This document shows positions 57,051 to 64,000 of a stretch of 64,000 nucleotides of DNA, in pieces. Within the stretch, counting starts at the first letter, position 1, and the number at the start of each line of letters is the position of its first letter. The DNA lies in contig NC_134287.1 in assembly GCF_949628215.1 (NCBI RefSeq), positions 22,823,501-22,887,500 of the forward strand, written 5' to 3'. The position numbers were made by a program, and so were the translations under genes. The notes beneath the pieces are model-generated. The model made no database searches, was not told the origin of the DNA, and was given only the letters and a program-made list of their open reading frames with translations. The stretch is from Phalacrocorax aristotelis (lineage: Eukaryota; Chordata; Aves; Suliformes; Phalacrocoracidae).

Positions 57051-60000
57051 CTGGCCTCCAAACCAGCCTCGGGCAGCTCTAAACTGACGCACAGGGCCGC
57101 GTAGGTAATGGCGAACCCCTTCCCTGTTCCCGCCGATCCGTTGGCTTCGTCGACTCAGGCCCTGCTGCCACCTGAGCAGGCAGCGAGGGCTCTCCAAATA
57201 GAGACCACTTAGAAAAGGCTAGTGGTGCCATTTGAAAGCGGATACTGAGTTACTGCTGGGAATTTATAAAGACAAATACATAAAAATTTACTCTGCTTAG
57301 CCAGAGGATGGGTAAAGTGTTACTTACTTAATTGGAGGACGCAGGCATTTTCTCTAGGGTGAAACTTTTCATTTGTGCCTTTCTGCAGCAGGCAACCACG
57401 AAGCCCAAGTAAAATAAATCTGGTGATTTTTCAGTGAGTCCACTAATAGCCAAGGGTACTAACCTAAAACCTCCCCAGAAAGACAGGGTCAGGATTTTAT
57501 TAATACATGCATTATACTCAGTACAGCCAATGGATAAATGGACAAAGCAGAGTAACAGTTTGGCCAGCAAAGACATTTTCTGGGTCAGTTCTCCAGCTTT
57601 CAGTCCATCCTTAGCACACCGTTTTTCCATGCCTCAGTCCTAGGCCTCCCAGGACTAACACAGAGCTTTAAGCAGGACCTTGTCTGTACTTCTGCCGTAG
57701 CCTAACCCACAGCAGCTCCCCGGAGCAGCCCACGCGCCCTGTGCTGCGCACGCAGGCGGAGGTGCAGAGGCTGCCCTGGCAGTTGCGCATCTGGGCACAG
57801 CTGGAGCACAGCTGTCCTGCTACGCTCCTCCCAGGCAGGCAGCAGCGAGAGGTGGGACATGGCATGCATACAGCCCCTTCAGAGATCAGCCCTTCCAAGC
57901 ATGCCGATGCCTAAATTACCTTGTTATGCCTAAATTATCTCGACCACAGGAAATCTGCTGAGAAAGTTGCATTTAATTTGTGTGATTAAAAATCAATTCT
58001 GTTCTGCCAAGGAACTTAGGGCAAATTTGTCCTTGGCTGAACAAAATACAATTTTTAATTGAATAACTGTTCAAGAAGCAAGTTCCTTATGTTTATGCGT
58101 TTATTTATTATGTCCTGCCGTGCTAGGTCGGATAGACTGGCAGAGGAGGCTCTGGACGCTGGAGGCTGCCCTGGCTTTCGTGCTCATCTCGTAGCTCTCT
58201 GCTGCTCTCTGCTGTCCAGCGATCCTCCCGCTGCACCTCGCTCTGAGGAGGAAATCAGGCAGCCCTGAACACAGAAAACAAGAGCAAGTTCATCACTCCA
58301 GGAATGTGTTAGTTTTCACCGCGTGAATACTGCACTTGCATGCCTCAGGGGCTGCGGCAGCGCTGAAGGAACAGAAAGCTCAGTGCTGTATTGGCACGAA
58401 TACGCGCTGACTGGCTCAGAAGGCAGGAGGAGGTCACCAAAGCAGCTGCGATCCCGCTGGCACAACCACCTTTTCAGTCTTCTCCCACCACAAAAAAAAA
58501 AAACCAGACAAAATTGCATGGGAGATATTTACAGCCACGGGATATCCCCCAATCAACAGGCCCAACAGCGCTTTCCTCCGACCTGGGAACCAGCAGTAAC
58601 TCCACGATACTCATCACAGGCAGAAAAGTTCTCTGACAATGTCTCCGAGGAGCACAGAAAGCCCTGACAAGTATTTTGTCTTATGGTGCTGTGCATACCC
58701 TCTGTGGTGTATTTGCCATGGGCTGTTGCCTGTTTCTGCAGCACAAATATCACATTGTCTCCGAACTGGCTTCCACTGTTACCAGTTTTCAGCAGCAACA
58801 GGCTTTTCTCTGGAAGGAATTTGAGAAAACATAGAGCTCTGTAAGGGTTTCCTGATGAATTCGCTCCCCTGTTGCTCTCCTGGAAGAAGAGAGGAGCTGA
58901 CCCCACCTTTTCCCCTCTGCAGGACGCGCTTTGCAATCAGCCAACTGTCTGGGAAGGTAAGAAAGACAAGGCATCGTAGTTGCAAGCTCACTGTTCTTCT
59001 GGCACCAGGGAATTGTCTAGCTGGTGTCCAGTGCATTCAAACTGCCTACAGGCCATTAGATTCTTCAGCTGGCCCAGCGTGCTGAGTGAGGCAGAAGGGC
59101 GAGGTATAAAAGGGAACTCGGAGCAATGCTCTACCTGCTACCATTAACTACCAGAGAGATTTTGGTAAGGGATTTCCAGCAATCTTCTGGAAGGAGAACG
59201 TGCGGCTTGCAGGGCAACTCTTCTAAAGTAGGGACTTTGTTCATTCATAGTAAAACTGTATTTAATATTTCTACCAATACTTGACAGTACTCCCTGGCAC
59301 TCTGCACCGCTGGAAGGAGTCCTGGCCAGAGCACCGGGGCACGTGCCAGGGCGTGGGCAGACTGGGGGGGCACAGCTGGGTTGCTTCCAAGGGCACCCCG
59401 CTGAGTGCGTCAGTCAAACTCGCCTGTCTCAAAATGAAATCACTTTCTCCACCTTCTAGGAGAGGAAATTGATTTTGTTTTGAAACAAAAGGAACGTCAC
59501 TGTTAAAATGTTGCAAAATTATTTCCCAAAAGGGAAACACCAGGGAAAGTTCGCTATGTTTATCCCCTAAATGCGCATTTGTGATTTTACAGTATTGGTT
59601 ACCCTAAACATCACAGACAAGGGGTTTGAATTAAAAAAAATTCATTACATTAAGAAGAAAAAAGTCATAAATGGCAGGGAAAGGTATCATTTGGGTAGTA
59701 AATACTGAAGTGTTAAAATTAAGTGTTCAGAATTCTTTCTGTCAAACTTCTCCGACTTTGAAAAATAATTAAAGTTGCAAACCATGGGTCAGAGTTTGCT
59801 CTGACCTTGGTCATAGTAAATTAATGGAAAAAATTTACTGCTGTAGGTGTAATTACAGGTATAGCAGGTATAATTACACGGGTAGTTATAATAAATATAT
59901 TTAAGCACCTAAAATATGATGTCTGTGCTCAACAGCTGGAATAAACTCTTCAGAGATCCTGCCAGGGCCCAGAGTGCACTGGTGGCTCCCCCAGCAGTCC

Positions 60001-63000
60001 CCGGACCCCCACCCACCCACCCTCTGCCTGTGGCCCTGTGGCCCAGCGAAGGCCAGCCCTGGGCCTTTGCTGCTGCCCGGAGTGGTGCTGCAGGCGCTGT
60101 GCCGGCTCCCAGCCCTGCTCCTGGATTATCTGGATTTTCTGACCTGGTCTGTGGGCTTGCCTGTGCCTGATGATCGCTGGACGGGGTGTGCTGCTTCTCG
60201 TCACCAGCCTGCCCTGCTCGCCTGGCGCGGGCAAGGGAAGAGGTGAGAGGGACGGGTCATCCAGTCAAGGAGGATGTGAACAAGCTCAGAAAAGCTTCAG
60301 AGCTTGACAAAAAGAAGTAACAGCACCCTCCTTCAGTCCTAGTCCTCAAAAAGAAAGATTAGAACTCTTTGAAAGTCCTTCAAAGGCAGGCAGCCAAGGG
60401 TGCAGCGTGTTGTGCAGATTCCAGGTGCCAGTGCCGCTTGCCAGGGCTCAGCCAGGTCGCCTCTGCACACAGTTTTGTGCTTCTCCTGCCACCCAGCACT
60501 GGCACGTCCCCACTGCACAGCGCATCTCTGACACTCACTTTCTCTTTATCTTGTTTTCTGTTGACTGATCTTCCCATCAGGAAATCGATTTTCCAAAAGC
60601 CTTTTCTGCTTTAAGGCAGGTGTAAAACAGGGTCAAGTTAATCTTCTTCTATACCAGCAGACAACACAAATCGGCTGTGACAGCTTACCTCTGGGATCTT
60701 TCATTAACAATTGGATGACTGCATTTATTTTCATATAAATCTTTATGGTAAAAGGTTTTTGGTTATTGCCAGGAAAGCACTCTGCTGTGATTATGGAAAA
60801 TTGTAGATTGTATCAGATGAAAACTTTAAAAGCGTATCAATTTGTTAAGCTGCGATCCTCTTTCAGGCTGGAACCTGCTTTAATTTTGTTTACTTGCATG
60901 TCAACAGAACAATCGTGTATCGATTAGTTCCTTTTAAATCAGAGGCAGTGACCCACCTCCTCCATTGACTGAAGAAGACGGTGGTTTAGTTATGAAGTCA
61001 CGCTTGCTGTCAGACAACTCCCAACTTTGTGTTTAGTTTTGAGCATGTGTTTCTGTAGTGACGTGGCAGCTTGCAACAGTTGTGAGGAACGATTATTTTA
61101 GGCATTATGCAAAAACTGTTGGTAATCCCAAACTGATTATAAACGTAAATTAATTTTAAAATGGATAATATTGATTGACGTTGCCTTGGTTTCTTATTGG
61201 TATCAACCAAAGTCATCTGCACCAGCTCTGTAATGGATACGGTGTAGGGTGCGGGGCAGCCAAAGGCAGCCTCAGGTCTGATCTGGGAGAGTGTGCCTAC
61301 ATCACTTCGGATGGTGACACCACTCCGCACAGCACAAGAGATGAAGCTCGCTGCTGGCGTCCTCTCCAGCAGCATGGTACCCCCATCTTGCTCACCTGTG
61401 CAAAACACAGGTCCTTAAAAGCTGCTGAAATCTGAGAGCTAGCTGGTTTTGTCTGTTTTTTTCAGTGCCAGCAATGGCTTAGTTATTAACCTTCCTGGCT
61501 GCCTCTGGAAATCAAACCAGTACATATATTTTTATGGTGTGCATTTCTTGGAACGGTGTTCATCATTAACTACCAGACTGTTCTCAGATACTTGTTTCTG
61601 AGCCGTTCACGCTTACCCAGGCCGTTAACAGAAGGAGATCTAACAGACACACGTAGTCTATCAATTTGACTTCTTTATATCTGAGTTTTAAGAATCAAAA
61701 CAATCTTGACACAGTGGATTCAATGATCTGATTTAATATACAGTCTAAAGAAGGAAAGGAATTAAGGTTTAGGTCTACACATGGTAATCATATCAGTTTA
61801 AGCAAACGTATTTCTAAAATTATTTAAATGGGAAGAGTCTTAATATAGACGCTCTTAAATTGGCTTATACTAGCTTAGAAGTGGATAAGACTGATGATCA
61901 AACTGTTGGGCACAAGCCGTTGGGTGCTGCCGGCGAGCCCGAGCCTGCGGGCACCACAGGCTCAAAGTCCCTGAGCTGCCTCTGGGGTGGCATGACCTGA
62001 GCCAGAGCCTGCCTCTGCACCTCAGCCCTGCTCCCTGCCACCCCTGAAGCCCCCAACAAAATGGCAGCGACAGATGTCACCAGTCCTGACAGCTGCTGGC
62101 GAGGATTTTGTGATTTTGTGCATTACTTCTGGCAGCCCTGGAGTCGGCTGAGCTCATGGGATCAGGCAGGGAGGCTGTGAACAGCCTTATAAGATGTATG
62201 CATCTTATAAGTAATGAAGGAAGCACAGAGGAGTGAAATAATGTCTCCCCAGTCCATCAGGATTCAGGAGAAACTACACAAGCACAGAAGTTTCCTTTTG
62301 TGTAATTTTTAATGTTAGGTTTTAAAGGGCATTTGCACTACAGGGGTAGAGGAGAGAGGAAGCGGGATCCTCTTACAGGTAAAAGAAAACCAAGACTTGG
62401 GTGCAAAAGAGCCTGAGTCTTCTATTTGGGCCAATCTTGTTACTTTTTTGTGAGATTTGATTTCTTCAAGTTTAATTTATGAGTGCGCATCACTGTTTCT
62501 TGCATATGCTTGTCTCTCTTTCTGTGCGTTATTTCTTTCTTACAGCAATTTCTGATGGCCCAATGACAAAAAGCTGATCATTAGTATCATTCATTCCTTA
62601 CAGAATCGTCAGTTGGCTTTGCGGCCTGGACAGGTGCAGGGAACAGGACCCATTGACTGTAAGTAGGACTTCATTGATTTTAGATATTCAAATAGATACT
62701 CTACTGTTAGGACTCAGAAATATAATTTTCTTAGGTCTAAAAGTTGCTCATAGAACCAGGTTTGACATTAGAAACGTGGATCGAAGCTTACCTGAAAGAC
62801 AAGCAAAGAAGGGCTCTCTCCGGACATCCTTTATCTGGCTGTAGCCCTGAGGTGTTGTTATCCTGCTCCAGAGGATGAGGTGCAAAGCAATCTCCTGCAG
62901 AACAGGATCTGGAGTGAACCTGGCCATCTGTTGCTCCTGCCCTCTGCGTATTTTGTAGCAGAGCAGTGCCCCTGCTTATCAAAGCACTGCTTCATGCCCT

Positions 63001-64000
63001 TCACCTCAAGATCTCATCGTGGTATTTTCTTGGCTGAGAAGGTTCCCTTTTGTTCCATTTGGAGAGAAAAGAAAAAAAAACAAACAAAAACCAGAGCTGC
63101 CTCTGGCATAACTAGTGCAATCCCAGGGCTCTGCTGTGCGCTTTGTGCAGGGACTTCCACGTTTATCTCCAGCAATGACTGAGTGAGAGGCTGAGGAGAG
63201 GACTTGTGCCTGGTTTCTGTAGGTAGCTGCGCAGAGTGCTACGTGTAAAATCACCTGGCTGACCTGCTGATCTGTGTTACAGGTAAGTTGTGAACAGTGT
63301 GCTGGGACAGCTGAAGAAGGCAGAAATCAGAATGTTTAAAACAAAAACCAGCCTTCTATTGGTTTGCTTTCCAGTCTTTAAAATGGAGGACATTCTGACA
63401 GCTTCTAGTGTGAATCAGAAAAGTGGAGCATAAAAATTTTTTCAGCTCTCATTTACTTGCTAACTTTGGGTTTTTAAAGATCATTAGCATTTCTGTTGGG
63501 CGTGATAAAGGACTGAGCAGTGGAGTGCTTTGGACAAGCCTGCAGTGGATCAGCTCAGTAAATGGAAATTGCCAGAAGAATGCCGTTTCCCTAGCACTTG
63601 CCAGCTGAAAAACAAAACCCGATTCTTTGAGTGATGTAAACTAACGATGGCCTCTTGCTTTTTATCACTTACAACACTGGGTTCTATGTTATTTGTTTTA
63701 CTTACAAACTCCCACAAAATGTTGCAATTCAACTCTAAAAATAGAAAATAGTTTTATTTATCCGACGGTTCAAAAGCTATTGTTCGCACAGCTCTCATCA
63801 CAGCCACAGTCAGCCCTTGCGTCTCGAGGGAGACGGTTCCTGGGTGAAACTAGGGAACCGGCCAGAACACGCATGACTTGGTGGTCAGCTCACCGTGGAG
63901 CGGGCTAAGCTGTAGTGAGGTGATTTCATTTTAAAAAGTATTTGTGTGATAAAGGAGCAAGGAGAAATGCTGAGAATTTGTCAAAGCTGAAGACAGAGAT
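57051..64000. other. Intergenic DNA beyond BNIP3
   Basis: Nothing recognisable as a gene. In human the next gene is JAKMIP3; its coiled-coil start was not found. GC-rich patches at about 57,700-57,880, 59,950-60,250 and 61,915-62,060 stand out from AT-rich surroundings and could be old repeats or unrecognised exons. A TATA-type promoter candidate lies at 59,105. Confidence 0.5.
59105..59112 (+). promoter_or_regulatory. TATA-box promoter candidate
   Basis: TATAAAAG within GGCGAGGTATAAAAGGGAAC, with G-rich flanks typical of functional TATA boxes. Initiation would be expected near 59,135. A splice-donor-like TTTG|GTAAGG lies at 59,165, which would make a roughly 30-nt first exon. No downstream exon identified. 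Confidence 0.3.

Noticed and set aside
57668-57898. Cysteine-rich 76-codon minus-strand frame
   Set aside because: Cysteine spacing fits no secreted peptide family I know, and no signal peptide or promoter was seen.
1-64000. Endogenous retrovirus, LTR pair or Polinton
   Set aside because: No gag, pol or env-like protein and no long paired terminal repeats were seen. The only recognised mobile elements are the two CR1 fragments.

Overview
The window reads as vertebrate nuclear DNA, most likely from a bird. Two recognisable genes have many small exons with GT-AG introns, two promoters sit in CpG islands, and two CR1 LINE fragments of the avian type are present, one ending in the typical ATTCTATGAT-like tail. 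I saw no mammalian SINEs, no bacterial-style gene arrangement, no CRISPR array and no recognisable endogenous retrovirus. A non-avian sauropsid cannot be excluded from sequence alone.

Layout. Positions 1-11,780 are AT-rich intergenic DNA with CR1 fragments at about 6,005-6,506 (+) and 10,025-10,262 (-). A CpG island at about 11,780-12,930 holds the promoter and first two coding exons of PPP2R2D (+ strand), the B55-delta regulatory subunit of protein phosphatase 2A. Ten coding exons from 12,271 to 39,942 join in frame into 451 codons plus stop, and the 3' UTR runs to at least one of three poly(A) signals, the last at 41,810. Positions 41,831-46,980 are the gap between two convergent genes; it contains a GC- and CpG-rich stretch with no assigned gene. 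BNIP3 (- strand), a mitochondrial outer-membrane mitophagy receptor, has six coding exons between 56,472 and 47,921 that join into 204 codons plus stop. Its promoter lies in a second CpG island at about 55,930-57,050. Positions 57,050-64,000 are intergenic, with a few GC-rich patches and one TATA-like promoter candidate.

The tail-to-tail PPP2R2D/BNIP3 order matches human chromosome 10q26.3, which supports both identifications. The two products act in different processes: PP2A-B55 at mitotic exit, and BNIP3 in hypoxia-induced mitophagy and cell death. Nothing in the sequence says they work together. They share a perfect TGACGTCA palindrome in each promoter.

The points most worth checking are: an 18-copy perfect GTGTCC hexanucleotide array that begins 7 nt inside BNIP3 intron 1, directly against the splice donor; a probable U12-type (minor spliceosome) intron in PPP2R2D; a 106-codon ORF with a perfect Kozak start running divergently from the BNIP3 promoter; and an orphan CpG-rich stretch between the two 3' ends. 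I found no evidence of a wholly new biological system.
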